NCBI GenBank assembly: GCA_027347125.1
Contig: DAIERC010000039.1
Span: 1-6,486, forward strand
Length of the DNA stretch: 6,486 bases
From: Ignavibacteriales bacterium
GTDB lineage: Bacteria > Bacteroidota > Ignavibacteria > Ignavibacteriales > Ignavibacteriaceae
Reading direction: 5' to 3'
Shown: in pieces, positions 1 through 6,486 of the stretch
Position numbering within the stretch: position 1 is the stretch's first letter
Layout: each line of letters starts with the position of its first letter
Position numbers and translations under genes: made by a program
Notes under the pieces: model-generated
What the model was told of the DNA's origin: nothing
Database searches by the model: none
Seen by the model: the letters and a program-made list of their open reading frames with translations, nothing else

Positions 1-2033
1 AGTTTAAATTTATAATTGTTTGTTGTATCAATTGTGTTCGCTCTCAGGCTATCGGAGGCACTACCGAAGACATAATTATTAAAATCTATCTTGATGGAAT
101 CTCCGTACACATTTGCAGCTTTTTCATTTTCTTCCGAAGTGCTATCCTTAATAATTACCTGGGCGGAATCTACCTGGCTGATTATATTCGAAGAGACCTC
201 GTTAAGCATGGTTTCCTTCTTCTCGAGGCTCGAAACAAAAATAGTAGGAATAAGTTTGTTGGTATCAAGCTTTACCTCAAAAGGATTACTCATTAAATAA
301 AGATTGTATGAACCTTTATATAACGTAGAGAAGACTAATTTTTTGCCGTCTTTAGATGTAGATAGCTGATACAGCCCGTTTAGTGAATTTGTAATCGGAG
401 AAAATGGAAGATCGACAACATTTTTATCGATATCATTTTTTCCGGGAACAATTTCTTTTTTATAAATATTGTTGATGCCGTTCATGTCAGAAATGAATAA
501 AATATTTTTATCATCTGGCCCAGCAACGGGTGAAACCTGATCACTACCTGGAATATTGGTTATCCTTTCAATTTTTTTAGCGTCAATGTTAATCGCATAG
601 ATATCGGTATGCTTGTGGTTATAATTATAAACGCTAAAAGTATCCGGCACGGCGGAGGCCGCCAGATAGTTGTCCCTATCCGAAGAGAAAAAAATCTGCT
701 TGCTGTCAATCGACCAGGAAGGATCATTATCCGTGAAAATATCATTAGTAAGATTGGTTAATATCCTTGCCTTAAAATTATATAAGTACAAGTCTGATTG
801 CGCCGCGGTGTGCCCGATAAACGCAAGATAATTGCCGTCGGGCGACCATGCCAAACTTTTAATTCCGTCAAGATGAATCGGCAGTGTTTCTTTATCTTCT
901 GAGTTAACGTTAATAATATAAATAATATCGTCCCCTTCGCTTTTGGCGGAGAGCGCTATCCTCATACCATCAGGTGACCAGCTTAATCCCGGCGTTACAA
1001 CATTTAACTGTTCAAAATCCGCAGAACGGTTTCCTTTTACAAGACGTTTAATAATTTTTCCGTCAATTGCGCTCATAATAAAAACATCGAAATAATAATT
1101 ACGATTTGAAATAAACGCAATCTTATCGCCCTGCGGTGACAGCGCCGGGCTTGTGTTGTAAAAGCCTCCACCTTCTTCTGGGTCGGTTAATTTTTTAGCA
1201 AACTCATCGGGATCTTTTCGTAAAGAAATATCCGGCCAGTAAATTTGTTTTAAATGTTTCTTCCATCTTTCATTTAATTCTTTTAGCGAAATACCGATTG
1301 AAGCTTTTAACCCGGCTTCAAGACTGCCGGTACTTCTAATCTTATTCATCAGTTCGCCTATCTTTTCTTTTCCATATTTTTCATCAATGTAATGGAAAAC
1401 CGATTCGCCGCCCCGGTACGCAAGATAGCCGCTTAAAAGTTGAATGTCCGGAAGATACTCGTTTATGATAGCATCACGGATAAACATATCGGTATTTATA
1501 TCCCAATTCAAAGCCTGGTACTCCGCCATTCCTTCATTAAACCACTGCGGCAGATTTAAAGAGATGTTGTTTGTTATAATATTCTGTAACGAACCTCCAT
1601 AAAAATAATCGTTCATTACTGCGTGTGTAAGCTCATGATGTATTAAGTGTTTGAATTCCGGATACGATCCCATAAATTGAACAACAACCCTGTTCTTAAA
1701 TATTTCAGTAAATCCTTCAATACCTTCGCTTAAATATTGATCCGTAACGTTGGTTTCCTGAAAGTCGTTTGTAGAATTATATATGATTATGGTGATGCGA
1801 TTGTTTATTCGGTAATTAAAACTTTTTTCGATCGATTTTAACGCATCCTCGGCGGCCTTGGCAGTAAACTCCGCAAGCTTTGTTCCTTTTGATGAAAAAT
1901 AAATATCGAAATGATCTGTTTGAACATAATACCATGTAAAGTTTTTATATTGCACTTTATTTTGACCGAATTGGGCAAAAATATTTATTTGCGATATACT
2001 GAAAAATAAAAGCAATAGTAAAATCTTTTTCAT
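1..2033 (-). CDS. Exported zincin metallopeptidase with TolB-like beta-propeller (C-terminus beyond left edge)
   Basis: Reading frame open from an ATG at 2033 to the left edge: 677 complete codons, no stop seen, so the gene is cut by the window. Residues 1-20 form a Sec signal peptide (MKK, a Leu/Phe-rich core, likely cleavage at IFA|QF). Residues about 30-265 look like a peptidase-MA-type gluzincin: HELTH at 133-137 gives two zinc-binding His and the catalytic Glu134, and NEGMAEY at 166-172 gives the probable third ligand Glu167. Residues about 290-585 carry PD40/TolB-type propeller repeats, including SWSPDG (351-356), AWSPDG (395-400), a degenerate PSWSID (438-443) and IFFSSD/ILFISD strands. 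Residues 590-677 are polar and linker-like. The zinc site is intact, so an active periplasmic or surface protease is plausible; the substrate is unknown. The start follows the rnr stop by 13 bases and has no clear Shine-Dalgarno sequence. By analogy with similar proteins, an outer-membrane barrel may follow outside the window; this is inference. Confidence 0.87.
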   Translation of the reverse strand, partial: MKKILLLLLFFSISQINIFAQFGQNKVQYKNFTWYYVQTDHFDIYFSSKGTKLAEFTAKAAEDALKSIEKSFNYRINNRITIIIYNSTNDFQETNVTDQYLSEGIEGFTEIFKNRVVVQFMGSYPEFKHLIHHELTHAVMNDYFYGGSLQNIITNNISLNLPQWFNEGMAEYQALNWDINTDMFIRDAIINEYLPDIQLLSGYLAYRGGESVFHYIDEKYGKEKIGELMNKIRSTGSLEAGLKASIGISLKELNERWKKHLKQIYWPDISLRKDPDEFAKKLTDPEEGGGFYNTSPALSPQGDKIAFISNRNYYFDVFIMSAIDGKIIKRLVKGNRSADFEQLNVVTPGLSWSPDGMRIALSAKSEGDDIIYIINVNSEDKETLPIHLDGIKSLAWSPDGNYLAFIGHTAAQSDLYLYNFKARILTNLTNDIFTDNDPSWSIDSKQIFFSSDRDNYLAASAVPDTFSVYNYNHKHTDIYAINIDAKKIERITNIPGSDQVSPVAGPDDKNILFISDMNGINNIYKKEIVPGKNDIDKNVVDLPFSPITNSLNGLYQLSTSKDGKKLVFSTLYKGSYNLYLMSNPFEVKLDTNKLIPTIFVSSLEKKETMLNEVSSNIISQVDSAQVIIKDSTSEENEKAANVYGDSIKIDFNNYVFGSASDSLRANTIDTTNNYKFK
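1974..2033 (-). other. Signal peptide of the zincin/propeller protein
   Basis: The first 20 residues have a short basic n-region (MKK), a hydrophobic core of Ile, Leu and Phe, and an Ile-Phe-Ala motif followed by Gln. This is a standard signal peptidase I site of the form common in Bacteroidota-type organisms. There is no Cys at the cleavage site, so a lipoprotein is unlikely. It places the HExxH domain and the propeller outside the cytoplasm. Confidence 0.8.
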
Positions 2034-2046
2034 AAGAAGCCAAAAT
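2034..2046 (-). other. 13-base intergenic spacer between rnr and the zincin gene
   Basis: The gap between the rnr TAA (2049-2047) and the next ATG (2033-2031) reads ATTTTGGCTTCTT on the coding strand. It has no purine-rich Shine-Dalgarno sequence, and no room for a promoter or a terminator hairpin. Cotranscription of the two genes is the simplest reading. Weak Shine-Dalgarno signals are normal in Bacteroidota-related bacteria. Confidence 0.75.
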
Positions 2047-4143
2047 TTATTCGATTATAATAAAGTCTAATTCCGACTTTTCCAAATCTGCGCGAATCAA
2101 TTTAACATCGACATGATCACCTAACCGAAATTGTTTTTTTGTTCTTTTGCCAATTAAAGCATATTTTTTTTCATCATAAACGTAAAAATCCCCCTCTAAA
2201 TCACGTAACCTAATCAGCCCTTCGGCCAGTATATCCGTAATTTTAACAAAGATACCGAAATGCGTCAGACCGGAAATTATTGCCGGAAATTCTTCGCCGA
2301 CATGATACTGAAGATATTCAATCTGTTTTAATTTAACAGAAAGCCTTTCGGCCTCAACCGCATTGCGTTCACAATCGGAAATGTGATCGCTAATTGTATC
2401 TAATTCATCCAGGGAATAGTTGGAGGTGTTGACCGAATCGATATATTTATGAAGCAGCCTGTGAACCAGCAAATCGGAATATCTTCTTATTGGTGAGGTA
2501 AAGTGAGTGTAATATTTAAAACCCAATCCGTAGTGGCCTATATTGTTGATTGAATATATAGCCTTTGCCATCGAACGAATTGCTAGTTCATTAATTAACG
2601 ATTCCTCTTCGGTACCTTTTACGCTTGTCATTAAAGTTTGAAACTGATTGTATTTTGAACCTGTGTTCGGATCGAAAGAGTAACCGAGTGATTTAACGAA
2701 TTTTGCAAACTCATTGATCTTCTCGTTATCCGGCAAATCATGCACCCTGTAAATAAAAGGCTTTACAGGCCCGCTTGCAGGAGCACCTATGTGTTTGGCG
2801 GTTATTTTATTTGCCATTAGCATAAATTCTTCAACAAGCATGTTGCTTTGTTTAATTTCTTTTTTAAAAACCCTTACTGGCTTTCCGTTTTCATCAAGTT
2901 CAAACTTAACTTCCGCCGTTGAAAATTCTATACTGCCTTCCCTGATTCTTTTTTTCCTGAGTGTTTCCGCCAGTTTATTTAGCTGCAATACTTCTACGGA
3001 ATAATCGCCCTCGCCTTCATCAATAATTTTCTGAACTTCATCATAGGTAAATCTTCGTTTGCTGTTGATAATGGTTTTTACAATTTGATAACCTACCTGC
3101 TTCCCTCTCTTGGTAAGTTCTATTAGAACAGAATAAGTCATCCTGTCTTCTCCCGGCACCAGCGAGCAAATATTGTTTGATAATTTCTCGGGCAACATAG
3201 GTATAACCTTGCCAACCAAATAAACGCTGTTACCGCGTTTGGCGGCTTGCTTATCTATTTGCGAACCGGATTTTACATAATAACCTACATCGGCAATGTG
3301 CACGCCCACCGAATAATTTCCGTTCTCCATTTCTTCAATTGAAAGCGCATCGTCAAAATCTTTTGCATCTTCAGGGTCGATTGTAAACACAATTTTTTTT
3401 CTAAAATCTTTTCTCTTTTTAACTTCAGCCGGGGCAATATTTAATTCTATTGCCTCCGCCTCTTCCAAAACTTTGGGCGAGAATTTATAATTCAAATTAA
3501 ACTCTCTGGCAATGGAAACAATTTCGGCGTCTTGTGAACCTGCTTTGCCCAAAACTTCAATCACTTTCGCTTCCGGGTTACGCATAGGATTTTCCCAGAA
3601 GAGATGCCCGACAATTATTTTATCGCCTTCGGTTGCGTTATTCAAATCTTCTTTGTCAATGTAAATATCTCTATGAATACCGCGATCATCCGGTTCTATA
3701 TAATAAAACGATTTTGATTTTCTCAAAGTTCCAACATATTCGTCCCGTTTCCTTTTCAGAACTTTTACGATTTGCCCCTCAATATTTTTGCCCTTTTGTT
3801 TGGCAAACAACGCTACTTCTACCGTATCGCCGTTAAAGGCAACTCCGATATTTCTTGAAGCGATAAACACATCCTTAATTTCGGAATTATTAAGCACAAC
3901 AAAACCGTAACCGCCGTTAACAATTTGCAGTACGCCCGTAAGTACATTTGATGAATGCGGCCTACTAAGCCTGTATCTTTTGCCGGCTTTAACTATAAAC
4001 TGCTCTTCTACCAATTTGTGCAATACTGCTTTTAGCGCGTTATATTCGTGTTCCGTTTCTATGTTTAGACGCTGTGCAATATCTTTGCTTTTAAATTGCC
4101 TGCCGGAATTATTTTTAAAGAATGCTATTATTTTTTTCTTCAT
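2047..4143 (-). CDS. rnr: Ribonuclease R (3'-to-5' exoribonuclease, RNB family)
   Basis: Complete, 698 residues. RNase R degrades RNA processively from the 3' end to nucleoside monophosphates and can enter structured RNA; it acts in mRNA decay, rRNA quality control and, in some bacteria, trans-translation. Domains in order: winged-helix N-terminus (about 1-62), two cold-shock/OB domains (about 66-125 and 135-200), RNB catalytic domain (about 248-575), and S1 domain (about 617-697). The catalytic segment TIDPEDAKDFDDA (254-266) supplies Asp256, 262, 264 and 265 with the same spacing as the four magnesium-binding Asp of E. coli RNase II and RNase R. Also present are VIPMLPEKLSNNICSL (313-328), LVEEFMLMAN (436-445) and THFTSPIRRYSDLLVHR (546-562), all family hallmarks. 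The winged-helix domain and length favour RNase R over RNase II. It is shorter than E. coli RNase R (813 aa) and lacks that protein's Lys-rich tail, ending directly after S1. The start is supported by the typical MKKKI-FFK N-terminus and by the overlap with tamB. Confidence 0.97.
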   Translation of the reverse strand: MKKKIIAFFKNNSGRQFKSKDIAQRLNIETEHEYNALKAVLHKLVEEQFIVKAGKRYRLSRPHSSNVLTGVLQIVNGGYGFVVLNNSEIKDVFIASRNIGVAFNGDTVEVALFAKQKGKNIEGQIVKVLKRKRDEYVGTLRKSKSFYYIEPDDRGIHRDIYIDKEDLNNATEGDKIIVGHLFWENPMRNPEAKVIEVLGKAGSQDAEIVSIAREFNLNYKFSPKVLEEAEAIELNIAPAEVKKRKDFRKKIVFTIDPEDAKDFDDALSIEEMENGNYSVGVHIADVGYYVKSGSQIDKQAAKRGNSVYLVGKVIPMLPEKLSNNICSLVPGEDRMTYSVLIELTKRGKQVGYQIVKTIINSKRRFTYDEVQKIIDEGEGDYSVEVLQLNKLAETLRKKRIREGSIEFSTAEVKFELDENGKPVRVFKKEIKQSNMLVEEFMLMANKITAKHIGAPASGPVKPFIYRVHDLPDNEKINEFAKFVKSLGYSFDPNTGSKYNQFQTLMTSVKGTEEESLINELAIRSMAKAIYSINNIGHYGLGFKYYTHFTSPIRRYSDLLVHRLLHKYIDSVNTSNYSLDELDTISDHISDCERNAVEAERLSVKLKQIEYLQYHVGEEFPAIISGLTHFGIFVKITDILAEGLIRLRDLEGDFYVYDEKKYALIGKRTKKQFRLGDHVDVKLIRADLEKSELDFIIIE

Positions 4144-4145
4144 TA
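4141..4145 (-). other. TAATG stop-start overlap between tamB and rnr
   Basis: On the coding strand the last codon of the TamB gene (TAA, 4145-4143) and the first of rnr (ATG, 4143-4141) share one base. Upstream there is only a weak AGG (4157-4155), 11 bases before the ATG, and no strong Shine-Dalgarno sequence. Such an overlap often lets a terminating ribosome restart on the next gene. Coupled translation of rnr with tamB is therefore likely but inferred. Confidence 0.8.
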
Positions 4146-6486
4146 AAACTCAAACCTATATTTTAATCCAAGTTCATTAATCATTTCATTTGATGTTGTT
4201 GTTTGCGTTATGGCTTCTTTACGTTCAAGCCTAAGTAAGAAGTTGTTAAAAATTGGATATTCTATTTTAACGTTAGCCTGGTTAAGATCCTGAAATACAT
4301 CGGTCGATCCGCCGATTGTATACCTGAATTCTTTTACTTTTCCTACAAGGTTGAACTTGGTTGTTGAACCGACGTTTTTAAGCTCAACTCCTCTTACATA
4401 ATCGCCTAGATAATGATTTAAAAATCCTCCAAGCAACGAGCCCGCCAGAGATGTTGCGGTACTGGTAAAAGCACCAGTAGTTTTTATTGCACCTGATTGT
4501 GCTACGGCCTGAGATTGTTGTTGTTGAGTAAGATCAGACGCGAACTTACCGGTTAGAATAAACATTACAGCGTCGGAAATATCTTTGGTAGGATCCGGTT
4601 TGTCATTTGTAATATCATCGGAACCAACATACACCGCAATATTATTTTTTTCCTGGATGAAATTCTTAGATAAATCTTTTAGAGGCCCGTTTAGTTTTAC
4701 TTTAACCGCAACCTGCTCTTCTTTTCCCTCGGCATCGGGAGGCGTGTAATAATTTTTGTAAGTTGCAATAATATTTAGATAAGGATTACTTAACTCGCTT
4801 TCAAATCTTATTGTACCGGCAGCTTCAAACGTTTTTAAGAACTCCAATGTAGAGCCTTCCAGTAATGTTAGCTCGCCTTGCGCATTTGGTTTGCCGCCAA
4901 TGTTTTGATATTGAAAATCTCCTTTTAATATTGCCGTAAGGTTTTGATTTAATTCCTTTGCCAATATAAATTTTAGAATGGCTTCGTTCTGCACTTTTAC
5001 ATTCAAAACATAATCAAACAAAAGCGGTTTCTCATTTGCCTCTTCGGATTTTTGAGAATTTCTATCATGCGCTAATTTTACCAGGTTTTCAAAATCCAAT
5101 TCGCTAGTATCAACTTTTACGGTATCCGAAAGATAGCGGTAAATAAAATTTTCGGCCGAGTTTTGATATGCCGATTGAGATGGAGGAAATGTTAGTCTTG
5201 CTTCCTTAACAATGATGGGCGCATTTACAAAAGATCTTTTGCCGTTAGAGGTAAATACTATATCGCCGTTAGTTTCGATAATTAAATCGCCGTACACCGC
5301 GGGGCTAACTGATTTCGAAGCTTCGCTTAAAACTTTCAGGCTGCCGTTTATTGCAACACGTGCAGAAGCTAATTCAAAGTTGTTAAGGTCGGCTTCACCG
5401 CCGCCTGTTATAGTTCCGCCGCCTTTTGTTCCAGGCGCATTTGCAATTAAAAGGCTGTCAAGAAAAAGTTTTTGGTTTTTAATATTTAACTTCAATCCCG
5501 CCGTATATTCTAAGTTATTAGACTCCGATACAAAATCAGCGTTAGTAATTGTCACATTGCCACTCGGTTCTATATTTTGCAATGTGCCGTTTACTTTTAT
5601 CGAGGCATTTAAGTTACCTTTTAATTTATCTATCATCGGGACCAAATTGCCCAAAGCTCCCAAATTAAAATTAGACGCGGACAATGTTAGATCGATCTGC
5701 TTTGATTCGGGAAATCTTTTGCCTGTTGGAATAAAAGATAAGTTAATTGGCACATTACCGTACAATACCAGCGGTGGTTCGTTCTTGTATAAAGTTGTAT
5801 CTAAAAATTTCAGATCCACATTTATATTTTGGTTACTGTAATTAAAATTGCTTTTTAAGAAACCAAAGTATGTGTTTCTAAAAGAAATGCTGTCGGCATT
5901 AAACATCAAGTTAATAACCGGTGATTCAAAATTTCCTTTAACTTCGCCGCTGATATTTAAATTCGCTCCCAGGCTGTTATCGGCGGTAGTATTAAACAAA
6001 TTCTCTGAAAGGTCTTTTCCCTGTATTCCTTTCACAAATAATTTTAAATCCTGCTCACCCGTTTTTTTTAACGATCCGTTTATATTAATCTTGCCGCCGT
6101 TATGAAGTAATTCGAAATGGTTAACAACTATGTTATCAGGCGAGTAATCTATGTTAACATTTCCATTATTAGTTAGTTTGAAATTGTTATATGAAAAATC
6201 TAGTTTATTAAAATCGGCTTTAATAATATTTGAAGAAAAATCGATACCACCTTTAATTTGAGCTTTTAAATAATCCTCAAGCTGCGCGGAAATATTTATT
6301 TTTGCCATGCTCTTATCAAGATTAAGATCGAGCAAAATATTTTTTAAATCGTTACCGGCAAATACCCGGTCGGTAGTAACATGCAAGTTGGAATAAATAT
6401 TCGCAAACGAAGTATCATCAAGGTTATTGGCTAAATTTATTTTCATATCCAGGTTTGAAAGGAAGAAGACATCATTTTCGCTCCAG
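4143..6486 (-). CDS. tamB: TamB-family translocation/assembly protein, C-terminal 780 residues (start beyond right edge)
   Basis: The frame is open to the right edge. The ATG at 6446 is internal: 13 further in-frame codons precede it with no stop and similar composition, so the true start and the expected N-terminal membrane anchor are outside the window. Residue numbers here count from the first complete codon at 6485. The protein is a long run of short beta-strand repeats with alternating polar and hydrophobic residues (GKININGSL, SASNFNLGAL, VNGTLQNIEPSGNVTI), as in the grooved 'beta-taco' of TamB/AsmA-like bridge proteins. The DUF490 (TamB C-terminal) signature is clear: APIIVKEARLTFPP (422-435), GELTLLEGSTLEF (537-549), then GTIRFESELSNPYLNIIATY (557-576), DISDAVMFILTGKF (635-648) and the terminal YRFEF (776-780). 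TamB proteins are anchored in the inner membrane, cross the periplasm and contact an Omp85 protein (TamA-like), with roles in outer-membrane protein assembly and phospholipid transport. No internal stop or frameshift is seen. Another AsmA-like protein is less likely because of the DUF490 end. Confidence 0.9.
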   Translation of the reverse strand, partial: WSENDVFFLSNLDMKINLANNLDDTSFANIYSNLHVTTDRVFAGNDLKNILLDLNLDKSMAKINISAQLEDYLKAQIKGGIDFSSNIIKADFNKLDFSYNNFKLTNNGNVNIDYSPDNIVVNHFELLHNGGKININGSLKKTGEQDLKLFVKGIQGKDLSENLFNTTADNSLGANLNISGEVKGNFESPVINLMFNADSISFRNTYFGFLKSNFNYSNQNINVDLKFLDTTLYKNEPPLVLYGNVPINLSFIPTGKRFPESKQIDLTLSASNFNLGALGNLVPMIDKLKGNLNASIKVNGTLQNIEPSGNVTITNADFVSESNNLEYTAGLKLNIKNQKLFLDSLLIANAPGTKGGGTITGGGEADLNNFELASARVAINGSLKVLSEASKSVSPAVYGDLIIETNGDIVFTSNGKRSFVNAPIIVKEARLTFPPSQSAYQNSAENFIYRYLSDTVKVDTSELDFENLVKLAHDRNSQKSEEANEKPLLFDYVLNVKVQNEAILKFILAKELNQNLTAILKGDFQYQNIGGKPNAQGELTLLEGSTLEFLKTFEAAGTIRFESELSNPYLNIIATYKNYYTPPDAEGKEEQVAVKVKLNGPLKDLSKNFIQEKNNIAVYVGSDDITNDKPDPTKDISDAVMFILTGKFASDLTQQQQSQAVAQSGAIKTTGAFTSTATSLAGSLLGGFLNHYLGDYVRGVELKNVGSTTKFNLVGKVKEFRYTIGGSTDVFQDLNQANVKIEYPIFNNFLLRLERKEAITQTTTSNEMINELGLKYRFEF

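Noticed and set aside
91..300. 69-codon open frame on the plus strand
   Set aside because: Antisense to the linker region of the zincin/propeller gene. It looks membrane-like only because it is rich in Ser, Leu and Phe from complementary codons.
560..745. 61-codon open frame on the minus strand
   Set aside because: It overlaps the zincin/propeller gene in a different frame, within the region coding propeller repeats. The main frame is continuous and carries the protein motifs.
4515..4529. Short CAA/CAG-type run encoding Gln-Gln-Gln-Gln in TamB
   Set aside because: Only four or five units in an otherwise normal coding region. It is too short to call a phase-variable or functional repeat.
5397..5426. 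GGC-like runs encoding GGGTITGGG in TamB
   Set aside because: Local Gly-rich turns between beta-strands explain it. The base pattern does not form a clear hairpin or a tandem repeat array.
5212..5841. 209-codon open frame on the plus strand
   Set aside because: It lies wholly antisense to the TamB coding region, which has clear family motifs. Its translation shows no recognisable domain or low-noise pattern, and it is best explained as a shadow of the strand-repeat codon pattern of tamB.
5848..6105. 85-codon open frame on the plus strand
   Set aside because: Antisense to tamB, with no motif, promoter or ribosome-binding site; a shadow frame.
6444..6446. ATG as the start of the TamB gene
   Set aside because: The frame stays open upstream to the window edge with protein of similar character, there is no signal anchor after this ATG, and 767 residues is short for TamB. 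It is an internal Met.

Overview
The window looks like chromosomal DNA from an AT-rich (by eye, well under 45% GC), Gram-negative member of the Fibrobacterota-Chlorobiota-Bacteroidota group. Ignavibacteria or a close relative is my best guess. The reasons are an envelope-type TamB protein, a lipid-rich signal peptide ending in 'IFA|Q', start codons without clear Shine-Dalgarno sequences, and a secreted protein that joins a zincin metallopeptidase to a TolB-like propeller, an architecture I associate with this group. The assignment rests on protein style, not on a marker gene.

The whole window is a single minus-strand transcription unit of three genes, read from right to left. (1) 6486 to 4143 is the C-terminal 780 residues of a TamB-family protein (DUF490 domain); its start lies beyond the right edge. 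(2) 4143 to 2047 is a complete RNase R (698 aa, rnr). Its ATG overlaps the tamB stop codon by one base (TAATG). (3) 2033 to 1 is the first 677 residues of an exported HExxH metallopeptidase with a TolB/PD40-type beta-propeller; its end lies beyond the left edge. Only 13 bases separate it from rnr. No promoter, terminator, RNA gene, repeat array, mobile element or CRISPR is visible, and virtually every base is coding.

TamB spans the periplasm and helps move lipids or assemble outer-membrane proteins. The zincin/propeller protein is probably also periplasmic or outer-membrane-anchored. RNase R, a cytoplasmic 3'-to-5' exoribonuclease, sits between these two envelope genes and appears tightly cotranscribed and perhaps translationally coupled with them. 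The main open questions are what lies at the missing C-terminus of the third gene (I suspect an outer-membrane barrel) and whether the envelope pair works together. I see no clear evidence of a wholly new system here.
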